This document shows, in pieces, positions 38,201-46,453 of a stretch of 64,000 nt of DNA (positions within the stretch are counted from its first letter, which is position 1; each line of letters starts with the position of its first letter). Position numbers and translations under genes: made by a program. The stretch is from Ignavibacteriales bacterium. Lineage in GTDB: Bacteria > Bacteroidota > Ignavibacteria > Ignavibacteriales > Ignavibacteriaceae. The notes beneath the pieces were generated by a model. It had not been told where the DNA came from and made no database searches. It worked only from the letters and a program-made list of their open reading frames with translations. The stretch spans positions 1-64,000 of the forward strand of contig DPRR01000007.1 of assembly GCA_003538625.1 (NCBI GenBank), written 5' to 3'.

Positions 38201-41012
38201 CGAGAAGTTTTTTATGAGAAATTAACATTCGCCATAAAGTTCTAATAATCGCATCCTGACTGAAAAATGCTTCGTAAGGAAGTGTTGCAAACGTAAAAGC
38301 TGCCTGGGCAAAATGTACCCCGGTGGATCGAATTGCAACAACAAGATGCTGACGAATAAGCACATCTTTCGGCTTATTTAATAAATCGATTATAGAGATA
38401 ATTGAAGAGGGAATAATAATAATCCCGATCACCACCACGGTCCAAAACAAGGGTTGGGAAAGCACTGTCCAGCCAAGCAGTAAGATTAATATTATTGCCG
38501 CAGGTACAAGGCTGCGGCGAATATTGTCAAAAATTTTCCACAGTGACAAGAATGAAAGCGTGTTTCTAAATAATCCTCTGTTAGGACCCGGAACTACCGG
38601 TAGCAGCCACTTCAGTAGTTGCCAATCTCCACGAATCCAACGATGACGGCGATTTACGTCTGTAATATATCGGGATGGATATTCCTCATATAACTGCACA
38701 TCACTCAATAGCCCTGATCTGGTATAGCATCCTTCAATTAGATCGTGACTTAGAATTTGATTTTCAGGAAACCGCCCATTGAGCACCCGCTCGAACATAT
38801 CAACATCATATATACCCTTACCTATAAATGAACCCTCGCCGAACACATCCTGATATACATCAGATACAGTACGCGTATAAGGATCGATTCCCGGTTCACT
38901 TCCATAAAGCCTTGCATAACGTGAACGATTGGTTTCCGGAAGGCTGATTGCAACTCGCGGCTGCAGTATAGTATATCCATCGGTTACACAATGTTTTTTT
39001 TCATTGTAATGTGGTCGATTGAGAGGATGCGCCATTGTTCCGACTAAATGTCGCGCTGAGTCACGAGGCAGTTGTGTATCACTATCAAGAGTAATAACAT
39101 ACTTAACAAAAGGTAAAACTTCAGTGTTGCCAATAATAAGTGAGAATCTATTTTTCGAACCACCGCGCAATAAAGAATTCAATTCCTCCAGCTTTCCTCT
39201 TTTACGTTCGTAACCCATCCACAAACGCTCCCGGGAATTCCATTGTCGCGGACGATGAAAAAGAAAAAAAGTATCGCTATTTGCTTCTTTATATTTTTCA
39301 TTAAGCTTTTCAATTTTCTCATGTACAAGTTGTACCAGTGGTTCATCTTCAGGCAGAGTTTCTTTATCAGCGTCTTGAAAATCTGTAAGAAGACCAAAGT
39401 GAAGGTTCTTGTCCCGGTTTGCAAGATAACGTACTTCCAGAAACTCAACAAGTTTGTTTATATTTTTTGCATTAATTAATATCGCAGGAATTACTACAAG
39501 TGTGCGTAACTCCGGTGGTATCCCTTCGGAGTAATCCATCCTTGGTAAACGTTTGGGCAACACCATCAATGTCGATAACCAGTTTACTAAAGCAATCGAT
39601 AAGCTGCTTGCAGCAAGAAAAATAAGTATCCCCATCAGCGTAAGCGGTAAACCATTTAATCCCCCTTCATAAACTTTATCTAATAAACCTGCGGTAATGA
39701 TTGCCGTCAATAATATGATCGAACCGTTGTATAATAATAAGGGTACCCGTTTACTGATTTTTCTTAAGGTCGAGGCAGCAGAAAATTTTACTTTAGCAAG
39801 TGCCTCCAATTTTTTCGATCCCTTATCTATCAAGTAATAACCGACATGTGCAGTTCTATCAGCAGCACCATTTAAAGCAGCACCTTCTTGTGATAACCCG
39901 ATTGCAAATTGTGCTACCTCTTCTTCAGATTGAGAACTGTTTTTTGAAATCTTTTCAATCACGTGCCGGTAGCGATCGCGGGAAGTAAAATCCATTTGTC
40001 CATAAACTCCACAGGGATCTTTCATTAAAATTCCCTCTACAGAGCTCATCGTCTCAACGAACTTCGGCCAGTCCATTGAATCCAAAAATCTGTGACTGCC
40101 AATACAATTGCTTATAGAGACTTGATCGGCTGCCTGTTGTTGGTTACCAATCTGTATCAATTGTTCTATTGTTTGACCAGAATCAGAAAGATGCTGTTCT
40201 ATCCAGGTTAACGGAGAAGCCAGAATATGGCTTAAACCCTGCAGCTTTCTTGTAATCTCCGATACGAATGGAGTTGTCATTGGCGGATTGGAACGTGCCA
40301 TATCTGCAACTACCAGAATTAAACTTTTAGGATCCTGCTCGACAATTTCTATCATCTTGTCTGCCCAGTAGTCAGCCAAATTCCGTTCAATCCTTCCTGC
40401 AGCAACACGAACAGCAACGCGGCGGAGATTCTCAATCAATGCCAAACGCAGCATAATTGGGATTGCCCACAACTCACCTATCTTTAAAGTTGTGACAGTT
40501 TGATAAGCGGCTACAAAACGATTTAAGTTTTCCGGATCAACGCGCCCATCACCATGTGAAATAACTTCCTGTGCAATATCATAAACCCGAGGCAATCCCT
40601 TTGATGAACCTTTCAGAAGACGAGGTAATTCCCGGCTGTAACCTTTGGGTAAATGTTTTTTACCTGTACGGATCTGATCTTCAATTAAATAAAAATTATC
40701 CAGCAACCACTCACCGGCAGGTGTAATTGCACGTTTTGCCTTAACAGTTTCGGTTAATAAATCGTGGACTTCAAAAAGAAAGTCTTCATTTTCAGCGAGG
40801 CGTTTTAACAGATTTTGATCCGGCTGGGTTTCAGAAACTAAGGTATGTGTACTTGCCAGTATTTTGCCGTGCTGCTCCATTTGATCAGCACTGAATAATT
40901 CAGAGCGCATCGGTGCTTCCCCATTAGCAAATTTTTTATTTAGGGAATTTTCATTCAGCTGTGCCTTAAGACGTGATAATGATTCATTTATTTTGGGATA
41001 GATTACCTTCAT
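32298..41012 (-). CDS. ndvB: Cyclic beta-1,2-glucan synthase (GT84 - Glycoamylase - GH94)
   Basis: This 2904-residue inner-membrane protein makes beta-1,2-glucan from UDP-glucose. After about 400 soluble residues there are membrane helices near 425-475. A GT84 glycosyltransferase follows, with ITLDSDTQL near 643 and the QxxRW-like RHRWIRGDWQLLKWL near 790. More helices lie at 840-1010. A Glycoamylase (PF10091) region spans about 1040-1570. Two GH94-like sandwich/barrel sections follow to the end, with GDWNDGM near 2583, the region that sets ring size by phosphorolysis in Brucella and Agrobacterium Cgs. All modules of Cgs/NdvB are present. Products in other bacteria are osmoregulated periplasmic glucans. 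It is a single-gene unit with element copy 6 136 bp upstream. Confidence 0.92.
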   Translation of the reverse strand: MKVIYPKINESLSRLKAQLNENSLNKKFANGEAPMRSELFSADQMEQHGKILASTHTLVSETQPDQNLLKRLAENEDFLFEVHDLLTETVKAKRAITPAGEWLLDNFYLIEDQIRTGKKHLPKGYSRELPRLLKGSSKGLPRVYDIAQEVISHGDGRVDPENLNRFVAAYQTVTTLKIGELWAIPIMLRLALIENLRRVAVRVAAGRIERNLADYWADKMIEIVEQDPKSLILVVADMARSNPPMTTPFVSEITRKLQGLSHILASPLTWIEQHLSDSGQTIEQLIQIGNQQQAADQVSISNCIGSHRFLDSMDWPKFVETMSSVEGILMKDPCGVYGQMDFTSRDRYRHVIEKISKNSSQSEEEVAQFAIGLSQEGAALNGAADRTAHVGYYLIDKGSKKLEALAKVKFSAASTLRKISKRVPLLLYNGSIILLTAIITAGLLDKVYEGGLNGLPLTLMGILIFLAASSLSIALVNWLSTLMVLPKRLPRMDYSEGIPPELRTLVVIPAILINAKNINKLVEFLEVRYLANRDKNLHFGLLTDFQDADKETLPEDEPLVQLVHEKIEKLNEKYKEANSDTFFLFHRPRQWNSRERLWMGYERKRGKLEELNSLLRGGSKNRFSLIIGNTEVLPFVKYVITLDSDTQLPRDSARHLVGTMAHPLNRPHYNEKKHCVTDGYTILQPRVAISLPETNRSRYARLYGSEPGIDPYTRTVSDVYQDVFGEGSFIGKGIYDVDMFERVLNGRFPENQILSHDLIEGCYTRSGLLSDVQLYEEYPSRYITDVNRRHRWIRGDWQLLKWLLPVVPGPNRGLFRNTLSFLSLWKIFDNIRRSLVPAAIILILLLGWTVLSQPLFWTVVVIGIIIIPSSIISIIDLLNKPKDVLIRQHLVVAIRSTGVHFAQAAFTFATLPYEAFFSQDAIIRTLWRMLISHKKLLEWNPSNVIDRNSKTNLLSSFRTMWIGPVIAVSTIIYFVYSEQVIPFIALPILFIWAVSPAISWWISLPLIQRKAKLTIAQKLFLREVSRKTWSFFETFVGPEDNWLPPDNYQEDPGAAIAHRTSPTNMGLALLANLSAYDFGFINIGQLIDRTSNAFKTMETLERYRGHFFNWYDTQSLKPLPPLYISSVDSGNISGHLLTLSQGFLSLPDKKIVGQQQFEGISDTLRIFIDAAGEIKKEKLVQLQRDLELMMSSPSIDLIDVSRRLNKLAAASEEIENNFIEKHDGESRRWAHALALQCKSTLDELIYHAPWVNLPNFPDLENYVSGINEVPSLRKLAQLDVQLLSDFKNLSDHTPEKIGQLDKLQKFITEASVRANKRITQITDLAKQSNQLANMDYTFLYDKTSHLQSVGYSVNERRRDSSYYDLLASEARLSSFVAIAQGALPQESWFALGRLLTTVGGEPILLSWSGSMFEYLMPLLVMPTYESTLLDQTYKAAVKKQIEYGKERGVPWGISESGYNTVDVNLNYQYRAFGVPGLGLKRGLAEDLVIAPYASALALMVEPEAACLNLQRLAADGILGKYGFFEAVDYTKSRVPRGQSSVTIKSFMAHHSGMTLLSLAYLILDRPMQKRFNSNPLFEATILLLQERIPKATVFYSHASGLTDTPTQFSSPGVPVRILNNPGTPVPEVHLLSNGKYHVMITNAGGGYGRWKDIAVTRWREDTTRDNWGTFCYIHDESSGEFWSTTHQPTLKRSKNYEAIFSEGLAEFRRQDQNFDMHTEIVVSPEDDIELRRIHLTNRSRTQRTIDITSYAEVVLAESATDNLHPAFSNLFVQTEIIQERHAIICHRRPRSMDEKIPFMFHMMEVRGVDIEKVSFETDRMQFIGRGNTTAHPQVMNNFTSLSGSQGSVLDPIVAIRYKIILEPEETATVDMILGISETREAVLVLIDKYHDRRLANRIFELAWTHSQVTLRQINATEVDAQLYGRIASSIIFGNASLRTDPSVIIKNRRGQSGLWGYSISGDLPIVLLQIESPDNINIVRRLVQAHSYWRLKGLSVDLVIWNEDHAGYRQLLQEQIMSLISAGIEANFIDRPGGIFVRQADQISNEDRILFQTVARVIISDQRGTLEEQINQVRIVKASVRRFKPTRNYHLHNHDDLVLPRNDLTFFNGLGGFTPDGREYIITTSQKQVTPAPWVNVIANAEFGTIVSENGPSYTWSENAHEFRLTPWNNDPVTDSSSEAFYIRDEETGHYWSPTPLPSRGIGAYASRHGFGYSVFEHTENGIHSELWIYVATDAAIKFSVLKLRNESGSSRKLSVTGYVELVMGDLHSKSGMHITTKVDQSSAAIFAQNPYNSEFVDRVVFFQTDSTTRTVTGDRNEFIGRNCSLRNPDAMTRSHLSGKTGAALDPCAAIQIPFELDDNQEQEIIFKLGSGKNENDAINLLHRFKGSTATRTALESVWNYWRRTLDAVQIETPDTSLNILTNGWLLYQTLACRIWARSGYYQSGGAFGFRDQLQDVMSLIYTEPNITRQHLLLCASRQFQEGDVQHWWHPPSGRGVRTHCSDDYLWLPLAVCRYVLSTGDTGVLDESVYFLEGRTVNPEDDSYYDLPNRSEESASLYQHCVQAIINGLKFGGHGLPLIGSGDWNDGMNMIGIHGKGESVWLGFFLYEVLTQFIKIAGQRGDIQFVERCKSEAHKLQNNIEQNGWDGEWYRRAYFDDGSPLGSSSNQECKIDSIAQSWSVLSGAGDSKRSRIAMESLDKNLVRRDHKLIQLLDPPFDKSNLNPGYIKGYVPGVRENGGQYTHAAIWAAMAFAELGDSKRAWELLAIINPINHAKTPEEIATFKVEPYVVAADIYALTPHIGRGGWTWYTGSAGWMYRLIVESLLGLKLEVDKLHLNPCIPADWETYKMHYRYRETFYHISVFQTHENNADLSITVDGVQNVEKIIPLVDDRQEHNVEVRITLLK

Positions 41013-41148
41013 AGTTTTTCGCTGAGCATGGGAAAGAGAATTTAATGTGTCATTGTTTAATCTGAATATAAAATATTTTATGGGATATATTGATACTTAA
41101 ACTAATGCTACTATTCAATATTAATCTACATAAGCTGTTTGGGTAAAT

Positions 41149-41182
41149 AAATACTCCATTAGGATGAAAATGGGACTACATC
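41149..41182 (-). promoter_or_regulatory. 34-bp conserved upstream element, copy 6
   Basis: The + strand reads AAAT, four bases, then CATTAGGATG AAAATGGGAC TACATC. It lies 136 bp upstream of the cyclic glucan synthase, the longest distance in the set. The TTTG part of the coding strand is changed to AATG here. Confidence 0.75.
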
Positions 41183-41285
41183 TGCTGATGGGTTTATAAA
41201 AATAAAATACATATTAACAAATCAGGACAAGTATGGTTAAAGCAGTTAGTTAGAAATCAGATAAGTATTTTTTTCAATTCCATAT

Positions 41286-43214
41286 TCATTCTATTTTTAC
41301 TATGGAAGGAATTGAAAATTCAAATTTATTGAAGCGATAGTATATTGCGCTTTGATGAAACGCATAAAAATTACTGCCGTCTGCCTTCGATGTATTCGGA
41401 TAAAAACCGAACATAAACTGGAATGCCGGAAAAATAAGATGTTCATTTTTTATCCTGAATCCGATTCCATATCCCTGATAAAGTTTACTGGTGAATAATG
41501 AATTATTATTTGAAGATATCAGACCAAAATCGGCAAACGTAATAAAAGCCAATTTAAAGCCTAAAAATTGTAATGGAGCAAAAATATCAACCTCATAATT
41601 CATTACCAGTTTTTTTGCTCCTTTTAAGTAATCGTCCGAAAAGCCCCTGATTCCGCTTTCATTATTTATGTTGAGAATACCCTGCGGTCTGAGCGGATCA
41701 TAACTGTATGAGTACCTGCTTTCAATGTAATGCCTCCATTTCCATTTACCGACAACATTAAGATTAGAGAAATACATCACTTCCATGATGTATGTGAGAT
41801 TTAACCATTTTTGGTTGCTGCGGAATGCCCCGATTTGAAAGCCTCCATAACAATAACCAAGCGAATTATTGTTAAAACTATAACCGGTCTTTAACCCATA
41901 ATATGGCCGGCTGGAATTTGATCCTACCTCGTAGCCGTAGAGAAAAGCAATCATATGCACAAGTGGAATATCTTCAGTTTTTCCAAGTCCGAATATGTAA
42001 TGATCCTGATAATATTGTCTGCTGGAATATCCGATACGACCCAAATAAAATGTATTATCCTGAAATAAATTCAGAGTATCAAATTCCGGTTTCTGGCTGT
42101 AAACACTTCTGGTAATTCTTCCTGAAAGATTAAATGAAATCTGATTTTCTCCACTTGAATCAATCTGCTTTAAGTTAAACGAGTGTCCCAGCCAGTAAGC
42201 CTGTTCGTTATAACGAACAGTTTCTATAAGCCCAGATGAATTCAATATTTCAGGATATCTGGTGTTTACCCAATTTTGTTCTATACTTCCTGCCCAACTA
42301 ATAATAGGTGAGAAAAAATCCCTGCCGATGCTCACGCCATACTTTTCAGTGTTCATATCTGATTCATAATAGATATTTGCGGAAAGAAACGTTCTTTCGA
42401 TATTGTCATAGGTATAGCTCGCATCCCAGTCCCATCCCTGTGTAAGTTTACGATCAAAATTTAGTCCGCCGCTGAATTTATTGCCGTACCCAAGGAAGTT
42501 GATATCATCAATTGAAAAACTTCCGGTTTTATTTCCAGGACTATACGAGGCACTGCCATTAAGACTCCAGATATCCTGCACATATACCATAATATCAACG
42601 CTGTCTGCATTGTTCTCAATCAGCTGTGGAATAATTCTTACATCATAGACATAAGGACTTTCTCTGATTATCCTCTCACTTTCCAAGATATAAAATGGAA
42701 TAAATCTTTGCCCTTCTAAAAAAATCAGTTTGTTTTTAATAAGCCATTCTTTTGAATTTATATGAAGATCGTTTCCAATATCCTGTAACCAGCTTCGGAC
42801 TGTGTCTTGGGGGTTATTTACTGAGGCTCCAAAAACATCAAGAATTTCAACATTAATTTTTCTAATAAATTTTCCCGTGTATTTTTTGATTATTTTTTTG
42901 TCAGGATCAGGAGGTATGATTTGGGATTGTTGTTCGTCATCAACTACTATAATCGATTTCAGGATCTTTGAAAAAAAATTATCTTTCTCTGAATAGTCTT
43001 TAATGTCCTGAACTACTCTGCTTGTATCTGCAGGTTCAACAGTTTTCTCCTGTGCAATCAGGTAGGTAGATATGCTGATAATAAAAATGATGATGGTAAT
43101 TAAACGGTAAATAAATTCGGGTTGTTTATTCTCCAAATTCGCCGGATTATGCTTGTGCTGATTAAGGAATCCGCACACATTTCTTTTATTCGTAATTCTT
43201 TTACATTTATCCAT
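41286..43214 (-). CDS. BamA/TamA-like outer-membrane protein (Omp85 superfamily)
   Basis: This 642-residue protein has a signal/anchor segment (about 36-54), a POTRA-like region (IRKINVEILDVFG near 120, RIIRESPYVYDVRIIPQL) and a C-terminal beta-barrel with alternating hydrophobic strands. The substrate could be protein or lipid insertion at the outer membrane; with so few POTRA repeats it is not the main BamA. No partner lipoproteins adjoin. It precedes the glucan synthase gene but is separated from it by 273 bp with its own element, so it is a separate unit. The N-terminal 30 residues before the hydrophobic segment are unusually long and basic, so a later start is possible. Confidence 0.75.
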   Translation of the reverse strand: MDKCKRITNKRNVCGFLNQHKHNPANLENKQPEFIYRLITIIIFIISISTYLIAQEKTVEPADTSRVVQDIKDYSEKDNFFSKILKSIIVVDDEQQSQIIPPDPDKKIIKKYTGKFIRKINVEILDVFGASVNNPQDTVRSWLQDIGNDLHINSKEWLIKNKLIFLEGQRFIPFYILESERIIRESPYVYDVRIIPQLIENNADSVDIMVYVQDIWSLNGSASYSPGNKTGSFSIDDINFLGYGNKFSGGLNFDRKLTQGWDWDASYTYDNIERTFLSANIYYESDMNTEKYGVSIGRDFFSPIISWAGSIEQNWVNTRYPEILNSSGLIETVRYNEQAYWLGHSFNLKQIDSSGENQISFNLSGRITRSVYSQKPEFDTLNLFQDNTFYLGRIGYSSRQYYQDHYIFGLGKTEDIPLVHMIAFLYGYEVGSNSSRPYYGLKTGYSFNNNSLGYCYGGFQIGAFRSNQKWLNLTYIMEVMYFSNLNVVGKWKWRHYIESRYSYSYDPLRPQGILNINNESGIRGFSDDYLKGAKKLVMNYEVDIFAPLQFLGFKLAFITFADFGLISSNNNSLFTSKLYQGYGIGFRIKNEHLIFPAFQFMFGFYPNTSKADGSNFYAFHQSAIYYRFNKFEFSIPSIVKIE

Positions 43215-43405
43215 TGTTGCGGCTTTTAGTAATTATAAAAAACTACTTTTTTAAGTAATGGTTCTGCAAAAAATGGAAGGAAGTAAAAGAAATCAGGTCA
43301 ACTATTAAACAGTGAAAAAAAATTAATTTAAAAGTTTTATGACTAAAATCAGGAAGACAAAGCTTCTCTTCTTCTTTTCTTAAAAATCATTTTTATTAAT
43401 AGTAT

Positions 43406-43921
43406 TTATTTTTTATTCTTACCATTATCGTGCTTATTCTGCTTAACATTCTTCTTATTGTTCTGATTTGATTTCTTATTGCCTTGCTCTTTAACCCAAT
43501 TGTTATGTCCCGGATGATTTTTAATAACGAAATATTTTGCATCACGGCTATCGCGTATCAACTGCTGATCGTGACGACCTTTATAGGAGAAATATTTTTC
43601 TTTGTAATTTTTATGATTGCGCCATGGTTCGCGCTCGTTAACAACCACTTTATAAGAGTTGTAAAAATCAAAATTATTATACCGCGATGGTAAGTTTGAA
43701 CTGTAAATCCAGCGTCCTTTATTATTATAATAGTAATAACGATGCTGAGGAACACTATAGTAAGTTTCGATATCCGGCAAGTAATAATATTCAACATAAT
43801 CATAACCGGTAGGTCCCCAAATCGGTTGTTTATCTACGTTGAAATTAAGATTTATCTGTGCATTCAGAGATCCTGCAGCACCCAAAATGAATACTGAGAG
43901 TATTACAAATAAATAACGCAT
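43406..43921 (-). CDS. Secreted Tyr-rich, Lys/Asn-tailed protein
   Basis: This 171-residue secreted protein has a signal peptide (about 1-21) and a Tyr-rich middle (YDYVEYYYLPDIETYYSVP, HRYYYYNN). The C-terminal 30 residues are almost only Lys, Asn and Gln. Similar proteins are common in Bacteroidota, but none is characterised that I recognise. The composition suggests a surface- or polymer-binding role. It lies just downstream of the NarL regulator (63 bp) and may be co-transcribed from element copy 7. Confidence 0.7.
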   Translation of the reverse strand: MRYLFVILSVFILGAAGSLNAQINLNFNVDKQPIWGPTGYDYVEYYYLPDIETYYSVPQHRYYYYNNKGRWIYSSNLPSRYNNFDFYNSYKVVVNEREPWRNHKNYKEKYFSYKGRHDQQLIRDSRDAKYFVIKNHPGHNNWVKEQGNKKSNQNNKKNVKQNKHDNGKNKK

Positions 43922-43984
43922 AATGTTTTCCTTATTTAATTTTTTGTTTTTTTAAACCGCATTAAAAATGCAGAGCATATCTAC

Positions 43985-44674
43985 TTAATTATTAACCATC
44001 GAAATACTTTTTGTAATTGTTTTAAGTGTATCGCTAGTATAAGAATAATTAGCAATTTCCAATCGTGTATGCAGAGCAAGTTTTTCCATAATATTATGAA
44101 TATGACTTTTAACGGTATAAGTGGAAATATGGATTTTCTGTCCGATTTCTTTGTTACTCATACCCATACTAAGCAATTCTATTACTTCTCTCTCCCGCTT
44201 TGTCATTCGAACTGATTCTTTAATTTTTGTTTTACCTTCTCTGATTGCATGATCAACAATTTGTGAAAAAAGAGAATCAACTAATGTCGGCGGTAGAACA
44301 GTAGCACCTTTAAATACAGTTCGTATTGTAATTAAAAAATCACTAAGAGATGCATCTTTAAGTATAAATCCGTTTGCACCTGCTTTTACAAATTGTAAAA
44401 TATCAGCCTGTACAGGTGCAAGATCCATAACTATTATTTTTGCCAGCGGAAAATCTTTTTTAACAATTTCAACAACATGAAGACTATTTTGACTTCGTAA
44501 ACCCAAATCCAGAAGAACAACATTTGGTTTTAACTTGCTGATTTTAACAAGAGTGTTTTTAGCATCACCGGACGCTGCTATTATCACAATATCTTTATGG
44601 GGTTTTAGAATGGAATTTATTCCATCACGGAGCAGACGGTTATCTTCAATTAAAAGTAATCTAATTTTTTTCAT
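43985..44674 (-). CDS. NarL/LuxR-type response regulator
   Basis: This 229-residue regulator has an intact receiver with acidic pair E10-D11, phospho-acceptor D56 (VVLLDLGL) and K106 (FILKDA). The usual switch Thr/Ser is replaced by D84. The C-terminal GerE/LuxR helix-turn-helix is at about 160-215 (MTKREREVIELLSMGMSNKEIGQ, HISTYTVKSHIHNIMEKL in pieces). It is paralogous to the regulator at 47784, whose phospho-acceptor is missing. It carries element copy 7 94 bp upstream, so it may control itself. It is the best local candidate to read the 34-bp element, because DosR-type regulators of the same family bind GGGACT half-sites. Confidence 0.9.
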   Translation of the reverse strand: MKKIRLLLIEDNRLLRDGINSILKPHKDIVIIAASGDAKNTLVKISKLKPNVVLLDLGLRSQNSLHVVEIVKKDFPLAKIIVMDLAPVQADILQFVKAGANGFILKDASLSDFLITIRTVFKGATVLPPTLVDSLFSQIVDHAIREGKTKIKESVRMTKREREVIELLSMGMSNKEIGQKIHISTYTVKSHIHNIMEKLALHTRLEIANYSYTSDTLKTITKSISMVNN

Positions 44675-44768
44675 TGCATTATCTTTTTTGAATCACACAG
44701 TATTGTAATTGACAAATTATCATTCTGATTATAACCTATCACAACTTCAACTAAATAGAATGTTAAAT

Positions 44769-44802
44769 CAATCACTCAAAAGGATGAAAAAGGGACTACA
44801 TC
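44769..44802 (-). promoter_or_regulatory. 34-bp conserved upstream element, copy 7
   Basis: The + strand reads CAAT, four bases, then CAAAAGGATG AAAAAGGGAC TACATC. It lies 94 bp upstream of the NarL-type regulator at 43985-44674. On the coding strand TTTG is followed after 19 bp by TATTTAGTTG. Confidence 0.8.
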
Positions 44803-44871
44803 TCTTAGGTTAAATCGGGGATATTATTTTTTTAGAAATTATTTTTTAATACTAAATTTTCAATACTTTTT

Positions 44872-45006
44872 TTAATATGATAAAGCCGCAATAGAAGTAC
44901 TGGACAAATATTCACTTGCGATATAAATAATTGCAATTAGATATAATCCAATAAAAATCGATATAAATATAATTTCCTTTTTTCTGTATTTGATTGCTCC
45001 ACGCAT
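44872..45006 (-). CDS. 44-residue small membrane protein
   Basis: This frame starts MRGAIKYRKKEIIFISIFIG and ends SIAALSY. One membrane helix spans about residues 12-31, with the basic start in the cytoplasm. A strong ribosome site AGGAGG (45012-45017) lies 5 nt upstream of the ATG. It stands alone between the lipoprotein gene at 45135 and the NarL regulator, and a hairpin at 45069-45092 separates it from the former. The function is unknown; small single-helix proteins often modulate larger membrane complexes. Confidence 0.65.
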   Translation of the reverse strand: MRGAIKYRKKEIIFISIFIGLYLIAIIYIASEYLSSTSIAALSY

Positions 45007-45068
45007 ATTAGCCTCCTGCAGTGTTAGTAATTAACTGCAATACTTTAATAAAACAGAATTAATAATAT

Positions 45069-45092
45069 GTCCCTTATTTTATCATAAGGGAC
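45069..45092. terminator. Hairpin after the 45135 lipoprotein gene
   Basis: GTCCCTTAT (45069-45077) pairs with ATAAGGGAC (45084-45092) in a perfect 9-bp stem with a 6-nt loop, 42 bp downstream of the PEGA lipoprotein stop. The following coding-strand bases are AT-rich but lack a long U-run, so it is a probable rather than certain terminator. Confidence 0.5.
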
Positions 45093-45134
45093 TTTGACAT
45101 ATAATATTAAATCATATCCGTTTATACGGTTATA

Positions 45135-45884
45135 TTAAAAACGATTGTCCAGTATAATGCGATTATAGTACCATTGAACTTCAACCCAGGCCGGTTCACC
45201 AATTACACCGCCACCCCAGTTTACTATTTTTAGTTTGGAGTAATTACCATCATGATCATAAAGAAATACATAATTGTTTTCTCTATCACCAATGTTATCC
45301 GTCCATGTTCCGGTACTGCGTAAAGGTGAATCCTGTCCATCAAACAGATTGGTTCCTGAAGAAACATAGAAATCTGTTTCTCTGACTAGATTAGGATAAA
45401 GACTTGCGCTCTGAACCAAAAATCCGGCACTTGAGTAATAAATATCGACAAGACCATTTTGTGCTGAAGAAACTCCATAAGCCAATCCGGTTGAAAGATC
45501 CAATCCGCTTGGCTGGTTTGTACCTGTTCCATTAGTCTCATAGATTTTTACAGGACCGTATAATGTTATTACTATATTTGAAACAAGAGTTACATTTGAT
45601 ACAACGCTCGTCTGCCCGCCGGTAACACTTATTGAAAAAGTAGTATCACGATAATCCTGTAATTTTAATGTTATGGATTGTACTCCTTCATCTATATTCT
45701 TAAGGGTGTCTGCGGTTGTTTTTAGGGTATTTGTTCCATTAAGCCAGATTTGTGCTCCAGCCGGATTTGATGACACAAAAATGTTTCCTGTTGCTGCCGG
45801 TGTAACAGGATCATTATTCGAATCACAAGAAGTGATTAGTAAAAACGCAACCGGGATAATTAATAATAAAATTAGTTTTTTCAT
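45135..45884 (-). CDS. PEGA-domain lipoprotein
   Basis: This 249-residue lipoprotein has lipobox LLITSC (Cys at 20). A PEGA-like domain follows (GNIFVSSNPAGAQIWLNGTN, LKLQDYRDTTFSISV) at about 33-105, then a beta-rich domain (STGTWTDNIGDRENNYVFLYDHDGN) that looks like a DUF5017/HmuY-type sandwich but is not assignable. It is probably anchored at the outer membrane. It is 12 bp downstream of another lipoprotein gene and so in the same unit (46822 to 45135), led by element copy 8. Confidence 0.75.
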   Translation of the reverse strand: MKKLILLLIIPVAFLLITSCDSNNDPVTPAATGNIFVSSNPAGAQIWLNGTNTLKTTADTLKNIDEGVQSITLKLQDYRDTTFSISVTGGQTSVVSNVTLVSNIVITLYGPVKIYETNGTGTNQPSGLDLSTGLAYGVSSAQNGLVDIYYSSAGFLVQSASLYPNLVRETDFYVSSGTNLFDGQDSPLRSTGTWTDNIGDRENNYVFLYDHDGNYSKLKIVNWGGGVIGEPAWVEVQWYYNRIILDNRF

Positions 45885-45896
45885 AAAAGTTGTCCT

Positions 45897-46391
45897 TTAT
45901 TTTTTCTTTAAGTTAAATGTATATTTTGAACCGTCACGATCCAGAGTAAAAGTACCTGAGATCATCTGCAGGTCTGAAGATAATACTGCGCTGTACTTTC
46001 CCTGTGAGCGGCTCTGTAATTGATCTGTCATTGTTATTTCCATTTTTGAAGGAGTTAAAGTACCCTTAATATCCTGGTTCATAACTTGTCTGTAATTGGT
46101 AGTTATTTTTCCGGAAAAGTTACTATCTGTTTGTTCTGTAATATTCAGAACACTTGATCTGCCATCAAACACTCCGCTCCACTTACCTTTTAAATCAGGT
46201 ATTATAATTTTTTTTACAGTAACAACTGTATCCTTTGGTACTTCCTGATTTCCAGTTGTGTTATCTGCTGTAACTTTATCATTTTGCGGCTGTTCAGCTT
46301 TTTCATTTTTTTGCTCGCATCCGATGTAGGTTAAAGTTGTGAAACCAAAAATCACTGCAAGCGACCATTTTAATAATTTGTTTTTGTTCAT
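45897..46391 (-). CDS. Lipoprotein of unknown function
   Basis: This 164-residue lipoprotein has lipobox TYIGC (Cys at 25). A low-complexity Glu/Gln/Asn/Thr linker of about 40 residues follows. The C-terminal beta domain starts LKGKWSGVFDGRSSVLNITE and ends RDGSKYTFNLKKK, a lipocalin-like short-strand pattern. No homology is recognised. It lies between the Met-rich protein and the PEGA lipoprotein in the same unit. Confidence 0.7.
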   Translation of the reverse strand: MNKNKLLKWSLAVIFGFTTLTYIGCEQKNEKAEQPQNDKVTADNTTGNQEVPKDTVVTVKKIIIPDLKGKWSGVFDGRSSVLNITEQTDSNFSGKITTNYRQVMNQDIKGTLTPSKMEITMTDQLQSRSQGKYSAVLSSDLQMISGTFTLDRDGSKYTFNLKKK

Positions 46392-46453
46392 ATGAGTTTC
46401 CTATCAATTTATTTTACAATTTTCATTCAGATACCAGAATATCTGCATCATTA

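Noticed and set aside
32298..41012. Short open frames on the + strand within the glucan synthase gene
   Set aside because: They lie antisense to a continuous 2904-codon frame with clear domain matches, so they are shadows.
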